A stretch of 64,000 nt of DNA from Siphonodentalium dalli (GCA_032622095.1 CP136066.1:232010961-232074960); one strand, 5' to 3'; numbered from the stretch's first letter, positions 41,302 to 53,590 are shown. Program-made: numbers and translations. The notes: generated from the sequence alone by a model not told the origin.

Positions 41302-42873
41302 GTGTTCGACAAAACGAAATCGGATCATTATGTAGTTCAATTTAATGTGGATTGTGCTAAACCTGTGTCAGCTCTAAAACGAACTATTACATCTCGAAAC
41401 GTGAAGCCCATAGATTCTCTTGCGTTCTCCAGTGACTTGTCAGATGTCATAAATTCTTTGAATACATCAACATGCGCTGAACTGACTAATGATTTAAATT
41501 CTAAACTTCTCACACTCATAAATAAGCATGCCCCTTTAACAACACACACCGCTAAAAGTAGGACGTCTGCACCTTGGTTGACAAAGAAGATCGTGGAAGC
41601 TAAACGCGAACGGAGGCAAACTGAACGAAAATGGAGAAAAAGTCAACTAACAGTTCATCGTGAAATGTATTCACAGTCTAACCAACATGTTATCGATCTC
41701 ATAAAACGGGCCAAATCAGAGTATTACAATGACAAAATTCAACAGTGTAAATCAACAAAGGCATTATTCAGCATCACAAATACCATGGTCGGCAAAACGA
41801 ATAAATCTGTTCTCCCGAATGATCAACCTCTTGATAAACTGCCTGATATCTTCGCCTCTTTCTTTGAGGATAAAGTTTCTCAGCTAAGGCAGGACATAGA
41901 TCAAACACCAGGGTGTGCCGAATTTGCTAAATTCACTGGAGAGAGATTATATAGTTCAGTTGTGTTACACCAGAGCAAGTTATAACAGTTATGAAGTCTA
42001 TGTCACCCACAACGTGTGCTTTGGATCCTATTCCAACCGAACTCCTCATACAAAACATTGATTTAATAGCGCCGGCAATTGAGGATTTAATCAATTCTTC
42101 AATGACGGAGGGCATCGTGCCTCAAAACTTCAAAGAGGCCCTTGTCATATCGCTTTTGAAGAAGGCGAACATGGATCAAAATGTCCTAAAAAATTACAGA
42201 CCGGTATCCAACCTTCCATTCGTCTCTAAAGTTCTTGAGCGAATGGTTCTGTATCAATTAAGGAATCATCTGAATAAAAACAATGTCAATGAACCATTTC
42301 AGTCAGCTTATCGAAAGGACCACAGTACGGAAACTGCTTTAATTCGCATCACGAACGATCTACTGTGTGCCGCAGATGATGGCCTTGTCTCCGCCATAGC
42401 ATTCCTCGACCTTTCAGCGGCATTCGATACGATTGACCATCAGATTCTCACCCAACGCTTGTCAGATACATTTGGAGTTTCTGGCACAGTCCTCTCCTGG
42501 TTCACTTCTTATCTAACTGGTCGGACGCAAACTGTGGTGACTGGTGACGCGTGTTCGAAATCGCGATCTATTCGATACGGCGTTCCACAGGGGTCAGTTC
42601 TGGGACCCGTTTTATATTCGGCACACACACAACCTCTCGGATGCATAATAGCTGATAACGGTATCAGCTACCACATGTATGCTGATGATACCCAAATGTT
42701 CATTTCTTTTAAGCAGTGCGATATAGACTTAAAACTCGCACATTTGCAGTCAGGGGTGATGCAAGTCAAAGAGTGGATGGAGGTGAACAAACTTCACATC
42801 AACGAGAACAAAACTGAACTAATGTTTTGTGGTACGGATCAGCGTTTAAAAGCTATCAAGGTTACCTCCCTAC
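41302..42873 (+). pseudogene. Broken ORF2 part 1: endonuclease tail, linker, RT
   Basis: Frame 1 (41302-41985) covers the endonuclease tail and linker (SAPWLTKKIVEAKRERR). A frameshift near 41955-41965 leads to frame 2 (from about 41991), which carries NYRPVSNLPFVSKVLER, YRKDHSTETALIRI, IAFLDLSAAFDTIDH (motif A), GVPQGSVLGP (motif B) and YHMYADDTQMF (motif C). All catalytic aspartates are present. The frame runs straight to the insertion point of the hAT-like element at 42873. Confidence 0.88.
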
Positions 42874-43163
42874 CAGTGTTCGCGCTGGACCGAAAAAAAC
42901 TTTAGCCAAAAGTTTAGCCAAATGAAAATTTTATTAGCCAAATGAAAAAAACTTTAGCCAAATGTTTTTTGGCCAAATTAAAAACAACTTTGGCCAAATT
43001 AAATCTTCGTTTTCTGGTCGGTTCACAATTAATGACTAAAACGTAAAATCTAACAGACAAAGGTAAAATACACAATAGTTTAAATAATTTTGATGAACTA
43101 CAAGTATTTTTATAAATATCCTTTATTAAAAATTTATTAATCTTTATGTGAAAGAGTGATTTT

Positions 43164-43191
43164 GGGGGGGGGGGGGGGGGGGGGGGGGGGG
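43164..43191. repeat. G28 homopolymer
   Basis: Twenty-eight consecutive G. Similar runs occur at 58113-58136 (24) and 32581-32595 (15). Length may be unreliable because such runs assemble poorly. Confidence 0.9.
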
Positions 43192-43314
43192 TAACCCGGT
43201 ATTGTCCTTCTTAATGTCATTATTTTTTTGTTTTATATCAATATCTATTTTTAAATCATTAAATTGTTATCCTTGCGAAAATATCTAAGTGACATCTGGA
43301 AACTAATAACTTAA

Positions 43315-43794
43315 AGGTACTCAACCCGATAAAACTCCTCTCAATTACTATTTCAATGGCTTCGGGGGTCAAAAATATTTGATTCGAGTCGAGGAAGTCA
43401 CCCATCAAAGCTCAGATTTGTTAGATATCGATTTTAGAAATCTATTATTTTTCATTATCGGGAATTCTTTCTGGCCCAGAAGATAGTAAAAAATTCGTTA
43501 TTATTACCCACTTGATTATAGAGTTATCCATCCTTGTCTGTTTGAATAGAATTTTGGCGTAAAATCTCGAGCATGTTACCAAATTGACGGCAGTTATAAG
43601 TACTCATCTCGAGAACATAAGAATTTTCAAAAATCAATATCTAATGACTCTGAGCTTTGTTTGATGGGTTCCTCGACTCGAATCAAATATTTTTTACCCC
43701 CAAAGCCAAAGAAATAGTAATATAGGACCCTCTGATCGGATTGTTGTTGTTGGAATCTGTTGAGATGGGGACCCTCTTTACGGGTTGAGTACCT
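43315..43794. mobile_element. TTAA-flanked MITE, copy 2 (480 bp, inverted relative to copy 1)
   Basis: TTAA at 43311-43314 and 43795-43798; termini AGGTACTCAACCCG and the complement. Sequence matches 11134-11602 in reverse complement with few differences, including a short indel near the centre. Nested within the hAT-like element. Confidence 0.93.
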
Positions 43795-44643
43795 TTAATA
43801 TTGTTACGCCATTATCAAATTACAATCTGTCATAAAAGCATGCATATTATTTTGACTGTATCGGTATTGACGACAAATAGCCACAAAATATCTGGCGTGA
43901 TTCACATTTGGCTGATTAAGCTATTGTCTTACACTTGGTGCTCATAAACATCGACCGTCATAAATACAATGTCATCATAAACATACATTGTGCAGGCGCG
44001 CCGTGAGTGACCAGACAGACAATGGGCTGACTGGGGGATTAGGGGATTAAATGTAAAAATTAATAATGACCTTTTGCTGCTTCGTGCAGAGTGACGTAAT
44101 CTTTCTCCAGATTAAAACAGCCTGCACATGTTACGAACAAATTGATGGGGTGAAGGAGAAGATCACTCGATCTTTTCGACCATCCCGGGCGCTTCGCGCC
44201 CATCTACTCACTCTCGAACAAATTGCTTGTATACCGGCGTCAATGCACTTTACAAAACATTGCTTTCTTCACATTGTCATAATTCAACCACGGTCGGTTT
44301 AATGTCCATGCGTCTTTGTTCGTCCGTCTTGTGAAAACTAAAGATGATTGCATATCACTTTATGATCGCTTGGTTGATAGAGTTGTCGATCGGGTTTCCC
44401 TTTGTACGATATTTCATAAGTACGACAATAATGAAATGCTTTCGTCACCTAACTTCGTCTTGAATGTCGATCTATTGAGCGCTTTTATTAATTAGCTTTC
44501 TGGCTCCATGCTATCAGTCTCCATTTGGGTTCAAAAAAAGGTTTAGCCAAAAGTTTAGCCAAATGAAATTTTTATTAGCCAAATACGAAAAATATTAGCC
44601 ATTGGCTAATTTGGCTACCGACAGCGCGAACACTGCTCCCTAC

Positions 44644-45325
44644 GCATTGGCAGCGCCGACATCGAATTCTCAGATAACGCCAAAAATTTAGGAGTGATTT
44701 TAGACAAAGGACTGTCCATGAAGTCCCATATAAACACACTGTGCAAGTCCTTATTTCTGGAACTTCGGCGTATTTCTCATATGCGATCACATCTGTCAGT
44801 AGAATCCACGAAGACTTTGATCTCTTCATTTGTATTTTCACGACTGGATTATTGCAATGCTCTATTCGCTGGTCTGCCACAAGATCAATTGGCAAAGCTG
44901 CAGAGAATAATTAACATTTCGGCTCGCATTGCTCTACGAAAACATAAATTTGACCACGTCACACCTCTTCTCGCGAAACTACACTATCTTCCAATTGAAG
45001 CTCGAATTGATTATAAATGTGCCACTTTTTGTTAAAAGAAATTCTCAAATGACATCACAAAGCCTTTGCCGGTTTATATTGACTCTATTCTCAATATGTA
45101 CTCTCCGCCGCGCGATCAGAGGATCTAAATCTGATGGCTGTTCCTAGACGTGACTCGGAAAACTACGGAAGACGATCATTTGAATATCATGCTCCGTCCG
45201 TCTGGAATGGGCTACAGGCCGACACAAAGAATGCCGATACCATGGACACTTTTAAAACATTACTTAAATCGGAACTTTTCAAATTCTACTATGGCAACGT
45301 TGTCCCTGAGAGTGATGCCTCTTAG
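44644..45325 (+). pseudogene. Broken ORF2 part 2: RT C-terminal region
   Basis: Resumes the frame interrupted at 42873: IGSADIEFS, AKNLGVILDKGLSMKSHI, FSRLDYCNALFAGLP, LHYLPIEARIDYK. A frame change near 45030 is followed by VPRRDSENYGRRSFEYHAPS and WNGLQ to a stop at 45325. The CR1-like C-terminal pattern is clear. Confidence 0.86.
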
Positions 45326-45539
45326 TTCTGCATATGTTTATTACGTGACCCACTTGTATATTGCATATTTGTGCGTGAACTTGTGTTGTGGCCGAGCGCT
45401 TTGGACCTTTTGGGAAAAGCGCTATATAAATGTTCTCTATTATTATTATTATTATATTTATTTCACCCATTTATAAGAAGACATATGATGATATCTCCAT
45501 TGACCGTGTCCTATTTAAAGGTTATATTTACAGTCTACC

Positions 45540-45620
45540 AACTGTAGTATGACTCCATGCCATTAGATTCCTCGTATTATGGGGATGATTATATATAAGT
45601 TTGGTATAATCAGTGACGTC
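45540..45620. repeat. Single copy of the 1-905 repeat
   Basis: GCCATTAGATTCCTCGTATT followed by GGGGATGATTATATATAAGT matches the ~145-bp repeat at the start of the window. Confidence 0.75.
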
Positions 45621-46088
45621 TGCTTTACAGAATGTATCTTGCAGATCTTTCATAAATAAAGCTTCAAAACAGACATTTCTTGTGTTTTGTCACTGTCCGT
45701 CTAATATATGGTACATTAACACTAGGCATCTATATTGTATCTCACGTGACTTTGTTATTGAAATCAAGCTTTCCGATTGGTTGGCTACTCGACTCTATTA
45801 GTCGTAGTTGTATACTACGCCTTCAAGTCTCTCCCATCGTGCACTATGCATATGTAGTTTTGACTACTAAAAATAGTAACGAACACTACATCAAACTTTG
45901 TTATGAAACTACTTGTTATTTCGCCGCTGATCCTAATTAAAGCTTCAGTAAGGCGAACATCAATTGTCTGAACTTAGTAAAAGTTGAAAATACCTGAACA
46001 TATTATTTTTTTTTCTTTAAAAAAAAATGGTGTTTGCCCACTGGTTTGCCTTTAATTTCTGCATTTGTTCGATACAATATAATAATTA
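45621..46088. other. Non-coding stretch
   Basis: No gene or repeat recognised; open frames at 45613-45940 have no domain. Confidence 0.45.
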
Positions 46089-46089
46089 G

Positions 46090-46216
46090 AGCATGACTTG
46101 TCGTGAAATACGCCGATATAGTGCATAGTGCGGTTGTGTAGTTCACTCCGCTTCGCGTCGTGAACTACACAACCTCACTATGCACTATATCGGCGTATTT
46201 CACTCCAAGCCATGCT
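46090..46216. repeat. Large imperfect palindrome (arms ~55 bp)
   Basis: GAAATACGCCGATATAGTGC pairs with its complement downstream, continuing through TGTGTAGTTCAC on both sides to a centre TCCGCTTCGCGTC. Outer bases AGCATG also pair. Loop only ~13 bases. Probably a small hairpin MITE; no target duplication was fixed. Confidence 0.88.
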
Positions 46217-47687
46217 CTATTTATTAAATAGTCAGCCTCTCAGGCTCTGTGAAAATCTCACTCTCTGATTTTGCCATAATGATGGTCAGCATATTTGCAC
46301 GATTGTTTTCAAAATCTGATCTTTATGTTCCTTGCACTGCGTGCATTTGAGTCAAGATTCCACTGCTGTCAAATCAGCATTGTATTCCAGTCATAACTGA
46401 CGTGGATACAGGAGTTTTTCAAGCACTGCGTGCTAACTCCTTTTGTTGTCATGCCAGCATATAGTTTACCAGTCGTATCTGACGCACGCACGTCTGACAC
46501 GAAAAATCTGTTAGAACACCGCTGACAAGACCACCGAAATGTTGAATCTTTCAATGTCGCCAAGTCAAACTCCTCGTTGTAAAGTTCATACATAGTCTAT
46601 CTTAGAACTCCGTTTGATAGCAACCTACGGTTGTGGAGTAGAGAGATAAGCTTCTTCTCTCTCATAGTGTTAAGATTCAGTAAAGATTCCGAAAGATCTC
46701 TTAATGTTAACTGCGTAAATAAATCAACCGGCTTGTTGTTCGCCGAAGTTAAGAATGATAAGATTAGGATACGGTGCGGTATTCTCGATTCCGGTTTTTC
46801 AAAACAAACCGGAACCGGAACGAACCGCATGGCGTAAATAACTAGTAAGCTGAATTACTATCAATATGGACATATCAGGTAATTTAATTTATGAAATAAA
46901 ATCAACCTGTTATCCATAGCGACCGCAACTGATATAGCAAAGGGTTACATACACACATGCAATCTATTCTTTACCCTGTATGCATTGTGACTTTTGTATC
47001 AGTATTGACGTTTTGGTTAAAATATCTAAATTAATTGTATCTTGTATTTTGAAACCAGGCATATCCAAAAACCTTTATGACTCTGGATAGCAGTATATAT
47101 TATCTAATACTATCTTAATTCTTTGTGTCTATTTGGAAAACTATAATTAGTTTCAAAGAGATAGAGCCACAACTATTTGAAGACAAAAAACATAATGTTC
47201 ACTGTGTTGGTTTATCAAGGGCAGCGCAAATAACACAATCCATTCAGAGCGCCCCTTTTTCTGTGTTTCCACCAGCATAATATCTGGAAAGGTATTGTCA
47301 TGGCATTGCCACCTGACATATCCCTGGATTAATTTCTTTATATTTTAAACCCAGGATGTGCTATTTCTTTTGTCAGAATGATTATGATTCTGATGTATTT
47401 ATGAAATGATGACTAAATAAGCACTTCCTACAGTTTAACACTCAGGTGAAAACGTACATGTGGTCCTCTTTGATTTTTGGAAGTACTGTTGTCACAATTT
47501 TTGAGTGATAGACCTATTTTACCCGAATATAAAATCAGTGTATATACATGTATGTGATAGACAATGGTTATAGTCCTGTCTGACATGTTTGGAAATTAAT
47601 GTCTTCATGTCCCCAAAATAAAATGTTACTGAAAAATTGTTTAACCCCCATGGTCTACATGTAGTTGATATCATATGATCTTCAGGC
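46217..47687. other. Non-coding stretch with a weak ~105-bp duplication
   Basis: A GCACTGCGTGC motif with following CCAGTCNTANCTGACG lies near 46335-46405 and 46430-46500. An open frame at 46597-46830 (minus) has no recognised domain. Otherwise AT-rich unassigned DNA. Confidence 0.45.
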
Positions 47688-47691
47688 TTAA

Positions 47692-48283
47692 AGGGGTACT
47701 GTACCCAAGATGTTGTTGTTGGTTTCTATAATCCCCGAGTCGGAGAATAAGGTAACAACTTTTCCATTTTTTGAAAGTCTGTTGAGTACGAAGTATTGTT
47801 ACGGATGGCAAATTTACCGGAATGCAAAAATACAAATTGTCGTTGTCGAGTAATATTTGTACAGTTTTCAACCAAATGAATCAAATAAACATTATATTAT
47901 ATGCTTAGCAGTCCCATATACTCATTTAAGTTAGTGTATGGTCACTAGTCAATGAGTGGCTTGGGTTTTCTCCCCGTATAAGCATAATGTTTCAAACGAT
48001 CGTGTGTGCAATTGTTTTATTAATCCAGTATCCCTCAATTATAATTTGATTACGTTTTGTACACGGAAATTCCAATTTTAAGAGACGCCATTTTATGGCT
48101 GGAGCCATAAAATCAATTTATATTAAATTATTAACTTTTAAATTATTAAATTTTAAGATAGCCTATTAACCTGAGCGTTTACAGAATACATCTTCGACTC
48201 AAATTACTTATATTTCTATATAGTATCGATAATAGATCGTTGTTATCACCGGGAATTTATTGAAAATGGCGTACAGTACCCCT
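47692..48283. mobile_element. TTAA-flanked MITE, second family (592 bp)
   Basis: TTAA at 47688-47691 and 48284-48287. Termini AGGGGTACTGTACCC and, inverted, AGGGGTACTGTACGC. The first bases AGG-GTACT resemble those of the 11134/43315 family, but the interiors differ. No coding capacity. A small internal hairpin with ATTTTATGGCT arms sits near 48090-48115. Confidence 0.88.
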
Positions 48284-48287
48284 TTAA

Positions 48288-50025
48288 CTTCTGACGAGAA
48301 ACAAAATCACCAATCTTAGCATGATTCGCTGTATAAAAATGTTATATTTTGATTCTCACACAAGTTTTATGTACTTTTAATGCCTGTTAGATCTCAGTCC
48401 TGTCCAGTGAAACCCACTTGCCTTTGTCATTATAGTGACTTGGTGCACTATATTCAGAGTTACATGTTGGTGTTTAGGTTATAATACATGCTGTATTCAG
48501 GAAGGAATAATGCAAGTATACAATTTGACCACACATAATGAAAGTTTGTATTCCATAAACGAAACCTTGAGTGAAATAATTCATTCATAAAGAACGCTTC
48601 TGTCGACAACATTCTCCATGTGTGAAGAACAGAGAAATATGATTTACTGGTCTCGATTTCCTTCCAACTAACTCAGTTTAATATTCTTTCATTATGAAAA
48701 TGTCCTGGTCACATTCCATTTTTAGACCAGGCCAACTCTGCTGTAAAACCAAAGTATCCCAACTATTTTCTGGAATTAGTTTTTGCAGAAGATTTCAGAA
48801 TTCTAAATGAATTGTTAATACAATACACGTGCGTCGGACAGCGTGATAATATGAAATGGACTATAGTATTTTTGATATAACTGTAGTTGGTTTCTGATGT
48901 GTGCCTCCCGATATTGAGACACACTAATCGGAAAACGCTCTTCTGAACTTGTCGCCAAAGAGTTTAAAGTTCGGATAGTCCAGTATGATACCCTCTGAAC
49001 TCTTTTTGCCCTACTTTCACACGATCATTTTTGGTAAAGTCGCCGGCGATTTTCAATGCTCGTTCCGTTTCCTTAGCGGAACAGAATTGGAAAACCATCG
49101 CTGAATAGAAATCTGTACAGAAACTGTTTTTAAACCAGATATCCCGCATATCAACATATCAGCATACCGCATATCAACAAGGCCAGGTTATAATTCCCCA
49201 ACAATTTTTCCAAATCATGTTATTGCCTGTGATTAGAAAATCTTTGCACTCATTTGGATCGTAACGAAGTGTACCAATGTATATCATTAACACCAGCGAT
49301 CGATGCTAATTATGATCCGCGAGGTGTTTCTAATATACACCTACCATAAACCTAATGACAGTAGCAGACCATGCACCTACGCGTAATGAGATCCCATTAA
49401 AAACTTATCATGGGTAAAGTCGTACCATAACGCCCACATGTTTTGAATTGATTATGAAAACCACGTCTTCATGTGCTAATAACGTTACCAAAGAAACACT
49501 ACTTGAAAGTAATGATATCTATAAAGATTACATAAACGTGCATCCAGATCCATACTATAGGCCCTTGGTATAACTGTACACTACATGTCAATGACTAATG
49601 TGTCTATCACATGCATACACAATGAGACTATGATTATCATTTTTCCAATTGACTTTATAACGTCACCTCGTGAATCACCGAATATGTTACTGCATAGTAT
49701 ACATGTAGTAACAGACCAGTTGGAGACTTTTAACGAAAACTCAACAATATCATATGAATATAGATTGAGTTTTGACAATAGACCAAATATATCACGCCCC
49801 TGTGGCGTTTGATTGGTTTATACAAGTCCATAAAATCTTGGTCGAACCCATTGGACATTGTGACCTGAATTATGTCTTCGCAGATATGTCTTTGCAATCT
49901 CTGTTCTCATGCCTGAATACCTGCCTGCGTGACACACCCGTGTGTCTATACAAATACAATGTGTTCAGCCTTCACATTTGGCTGATTGTCTTTAGACTGG
50001 GTGTCTAAGATTGTTGTTGTTTGTC
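48288..50025. other. Mostly non-coding stretch, one weak exon candidate
   Basis: No repeat family recognised. On the minus strand, 49112-48964 is open after a TTTCTGTACAG acceptor-like site and encodes FYSAMVFQFCSAKETERALK and so on to a stop. No domain is recognised and I give it low weight. Confidence 0.4.
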
Positions 50026-50029
50026 TCGG

Positions 50030-50330
50030 AAGATGATTTTATTCACCATAATTTGTCGGCTTTGCATGCCGCTATGGTTATATCTCCCTCAGCAATTATT
50101 CAATGTCCGAAAAGGAGTACGTGACATGTTAACAGCCTATCATATTAGCTGTATGTCTCTTGAGAGATGATTATGTTTATACCATCATATACATCGCCGG
50201 CCTTGCATGCCGCTATATATATGGTGTATATCTCCCTCGGCTATTTTTCAGTTTCCGAATAGGAGAGTTCGACATTATAACAGCCTAACATTGTTGCATG
50301 TCTCTATAGGCTAGGTGTCTATAGACATTC
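50030..50330. repeat. Two-copy ~150-bp tandem duplication
   Basis: Blocks GAAGATGATT/GAGATGATTAT, CTTGCATGCCGCTAT, ATATCTCCCTC and GACATT/AACAGCCTA occur in the same order at about 50010-50150 and 50160-50310. Non-coding. Confidence 0.75.
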
Positions 50331-50523
50331 GATATAAATATCGAACATGTTACCGTTTGCTTTCACACAAGTCAAAAGCACTGAATGTAAATCCTTTCGA
50401 TGCCATGGCGTAGAAAACAGAACTATTAAATAAATCTGTTACGAAATCAAAAGCCACATACAATCGGCAATACAAATATTTTTGCCATGTTAATACACAC
50501 ATCGAAAATAACAGGCGTGCGTC

Positions 50524-50688
50524 TTATATCGCCATAATAAGAAAGTGAGGATATATAGTGGAGTGGTCCACTCACAAGCTGTGGGGGATTAAATTGCTTT
50601 AATCTGATTGGATGGTTTCGCTACGCTCCACCACAGGCAAGTTGATTATGCTAGAAGGGGATAATTCTGACCGAAATAATATGATCGC
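50524..50688. repeat. Dispersed repeat, inverted copy of 13565-13730
   Basis: Carries GTGGAGTGGTCCACTCAC, GGTTTCGCTACGCTCC and TTATGCTAGAAGGGGATAAT, the reverse complement of the earlier copy. Confidence 0.82.
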
Positions 50689-50911
50689 ACGTGACACGTA
50701 GTGGAGCAACCACACAAATACATCAAACTATCACAACAATTTCCATCTATATACGTAGTTTCCAACTGTTGCTGTGTCAGTCATGGGATTTAAAAATGTT
50801 GAATACTTTCACCAAAGTTGGAGGGGCGGATTCCGCGGAACACTACAGTACAACCACCCTGCCACCACGTATCTCGTTAAAACAACTCATACACATCCAT
50901 GCCAAACTAAA

Positions 50912-51234
50912 GCTGAAGGGGTCACTCTCACCAAAAAAAGTGCTGAAGGTACACAGGATTTGAAAATGTGCTGAAGGGTACACAGGGTTTGAAATGTCAT
51001 TCTAAATGACGTTTAGTTTTCGTATCTGCCATGATTTCTCTTATAGAATAATTGTTTACGTTCCAATGAACATTAAAATGAACTGAAAACAAACTGCTAA
51101 TGGACGCCAGACTTTCAGAAACACAGTTTAAGTAGCGGTGTTAGTGGCGATCACAAACCCTGTGTACCCTTCAGCACATTTTGCGAATCCTGTGTACCCT
51201 TCAGCACTTTTTTAGTGAGAGTGACTCCTTCAGC
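50912..51234. mobile_element. Mutator-like or similar MITE (323 bp)
   Basis: CAAACTAAA is repeated at 50903-50911 and 51235-51243; the direct repeat can be read as up to 14 bp because it merges with the GC at the termini. Inverted arms of ~80 bp start GCTGAAGG and contain GTCACTCTCAC and TGCTGAAGGGTACACAGG. A 9-bp duplication with long arms fits Mutator-like elements. No coding sequence. Confidence 0.82.
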
Positions 51235-51746
51235 CAAACTAAAGCTAGCAACTTTCCACGTTTATATATGACAAATATAAATGTTTACATGGGCGCTATA
51301 TCCCAAAATATCACTGGGGAAATCTTTCGCGCGAACAGTTTCATGCGCTAGCTAGCTAGCTCTTGTCAATAGAAAACATCTCTCGTTTGAATCCAGTCTG
51401 TATTCTAGAAAATGGTCTTTAGAGAAGTCTCTTAATTACATTTAAGTGTATATATTGTGGAAGGCAGCTGAATTAGCTCATTGCATGGTCAAAATTTCAA
51501 ACTGATAGTCAAAATGACATTTGAAAACATGATGAAGAATATAATCTTATATGCACTCACTAGTTTTAAAAGAAGAACAAACAAAAAAGGAACAATGAAA
51601 ACCAAACAAACAAACAACACGTTTGTAGGGAGGGATCCCATATTTATTGTGTGCATATTGTATATAAAATGTCCTTTGGCCATTTTGTATATATAATTGC
51701 GTTTAGTCTAGTGATGTGAAATCGGTGTTTCCGGTAAAGGCCAAAT

Positions 51747-51993
51747 GAGGCCCCCACCCCCACCCCCCATGGAATACGGAATACCACTTAACACAGATGG
51801 TGGAATACGGAATACCAGTTAACAGCCATATGGAATACATACAAATATATGAAAATTCCATTTTTTGGAAGGTCGGCGTATGAATACCTGTATTTTTGGA
51901 ATACCGAATACCTCCTAACAGAGGGGCCGGAATACGGCATACCGCATAACAGGGCATGGAATACGGCGTACGAAAAGAGGGGGTGGGGGCCTC
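51747..51993. mobile_element. Short foldback element with GGAATAC minisatellite (247 bp)
   Basis: CCAAAT flanks both sides (51741-51746 and 51994-51999). Termini GAGGCCCCCACCCCC are inverted. The interior is a degenerate ~25-30 bp repeat of TGGAATACGGAATACCA with palindromic halves GGAATAC/GTATTCC. Two long frames across it on the minus strand are repeat artefacts. Confidence 0.8.
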
Positions 51994-51999
51994 CCAAAT

Positions 52000-52395
52000 G
52001 TGTCTGAATTTCTGGCCCACAAAACCAACTGACGTAAATGACGTCATGGACCTTGTCATGACGTCTTCGCTGGTTTTCAGAAAATGGTCAAAATGAAACT
52101 AATTCATAAGCCTACATAACATAGGAATTGTTCAGAAAAACTGAAGTTGCTAATTTCATAACCATCCCACTTGGTCCACTTCCGATTCCGTGATTTCACA
52201 ATTTGATATTATTGTTCCCACAAGGCTTGGCAAAAGCGGAGCGGAAGTCACGTGATTTTTAACCCATTTTTCTTGTCCGGATTTTCATCGCGTCGAAATT
52301 CTGTTTCATGGTATTGTAAAAATTAATGACGTCATTCACGCCTAAACATGAAAAGCAACAAACGCGCCTGCGGCGCGTTGTGGTTGCTATTATTA
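52000..52395. other. Non-coding stretch
   Basis: Contains a GCGCCTGCGGCGCG palindrome near 52360. Nothing else recognised. Confidence 0.5.
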
Positions 52396-52800
52396 AGGAA
52401 GTTATGAAGTAAAAGTTGCAAATGAAGAACATTTTATTCAAGAATGTACACTATACAATAGCTTGAGGGAAAATTATGAATCCATATTTAATAGCGCGGA
52501 GGAAATATCTACTGAATCTATTTTAAATCCAACAACATATTGGGATACAAAACATATCTGTGATTTTATTAAACACGCCTTTGAATTACGAAAGAAGAAA
52601 GTAGATAAGGACACTATAAACAAATAAGAGCTCATTCTGGTCGGATAGTAATTATGTATTCTACATACAGCTACATGTACAATGTATATTATATTTGTTA
52701 TGCTCCATATATATGTTCAAAATTTATTTATTTGTCTGTATTTCAATAACGCAAACATGTTTTAATATGGGCTTTTTCCAATAAAGATTGATTGATTGAT
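52396..52800 (+). mobile_element. 5'-truncated non-LTR retrotransposon, 3' end
   Basis: An open stretch from about 52412 encodes VANEEHFIQECTLYNSLREN and continues to FIKHAFELRKKK and a stop at 52625-52627. The HFIQEC piece is the end of the Cys/His module common at RT C-termini. The 3' untranslated part ends AATAAAGATTGATTGATTGAT, a poly(TTGA)-type tail. It is not the same sequence as the other non-LTR elements here. Confidence 0.78.
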
Positions 52801-53590
52801 ATATATTTATATTATTAGATACTGCATGAAACAAGTATAATTTCCATCAGGAGGTATTTGTGCTCGATGATAAAATTGTGTAACTAAAATAGTCTGGCTT
52901 TGACAGATAGTGTCCAAATTTTTCCAGTCACTGAAAATAGGGATGGGGCTGAAATTCCGACCCCTGCAAGTTGACCCCTCCTCCAAACCTCCCTGAATGT
53001 TTTCACAGGTTTAGTAATGATTTTCCTGAATTATTTCAGTGGATTTGTGGAGAAACTAACCTGTGTTAACTTCTCTGTTTCTTTTGTGATATCTCTGACA
53101 TTAATATCTGTGATATTGTCTATTGATTCTGTGGAGAGAAGAACATAATTATATTGACATCATAGCGAGCCCGAAACGAGACCCCTCGTTCACAAGCGCT
53201 AATCATATATATGTGTACAATAGATTTGTTCTGTTTTCGGTTTTCTGAATATGTATGTCGCTGAACAATCAAAATTAATGTTACTTATCAATTACCAATC
53301 AAAATTAACGTTACTATACCATAATTGATTAAAGTGGCCAGGAGCAAATATAAATGTCTTTTTCAGCAAAGGTGAGTTATACTCCATTATAATGAGTAAT
53401 ACCATGAACCATTACGTGTGCATCTGCATATTACTGCATACCACGGACTATAGAAGAAAGTCGGGGTGTCAACCTCACTAAATATTTAAGACAATAGAGC
53501 TAGCAAATGACTCGTATATCACATTTTAACGTGACTAATTTAGAAGTAGACATTTGTAAGACATGAGACAGTAGTGGTTTGATGTTCTAA
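52801..53590. other. Non-coding stretch
   Basis: No gene or repeat recognised, apart from a near-repeat of CAATCAAAATTAA at about 53268 and 53297. Confidence 0.45.

Larger units (their letters stand above)
42874..44635. mobile_element. hAT-like non-autonomous DNA transposon (1762 bp)
   Basis: CTCCCTAC is duplicated at 42866-42873 and 44636-44643. Inverted termini CAGTGTTCGCGCTG and CAGCGCGAACACTG match the CAGNG start of hAT elements. Both ends carry clusters of TTTAGCCAAA in the same strand. Inside are a G28 run (43164-43191), a complete TTAA MITE (43315-43794) and a short unassigned frame at 44066-44302. No transposase recognised. Confidence 0.93.
41290..45470 (+). mobile_element. CR1/L2-like non-LTR retrotransposon 2, interrupted by hAT-like element
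   Basis: Starts within the end of the endonuclease (KSDHYVVQFN) and is therefore 5'-truncated. Continues through linker, RT and C-terminus, with an insertion at 42874-44635 that removes nothing. The 3' end at about 45390-45465 has GCGCTTTGG and AAAGCGCTATATAAAT then (ATT)n. It differs in sequence from the element just upstream. Confidence 0.86.

Noticed and set aside
44066-44302. 78-aa frame in the hAT-like element as a transposase remnant
   Set aside because: No hAT dimerisation or DDE-type motif can be seen.
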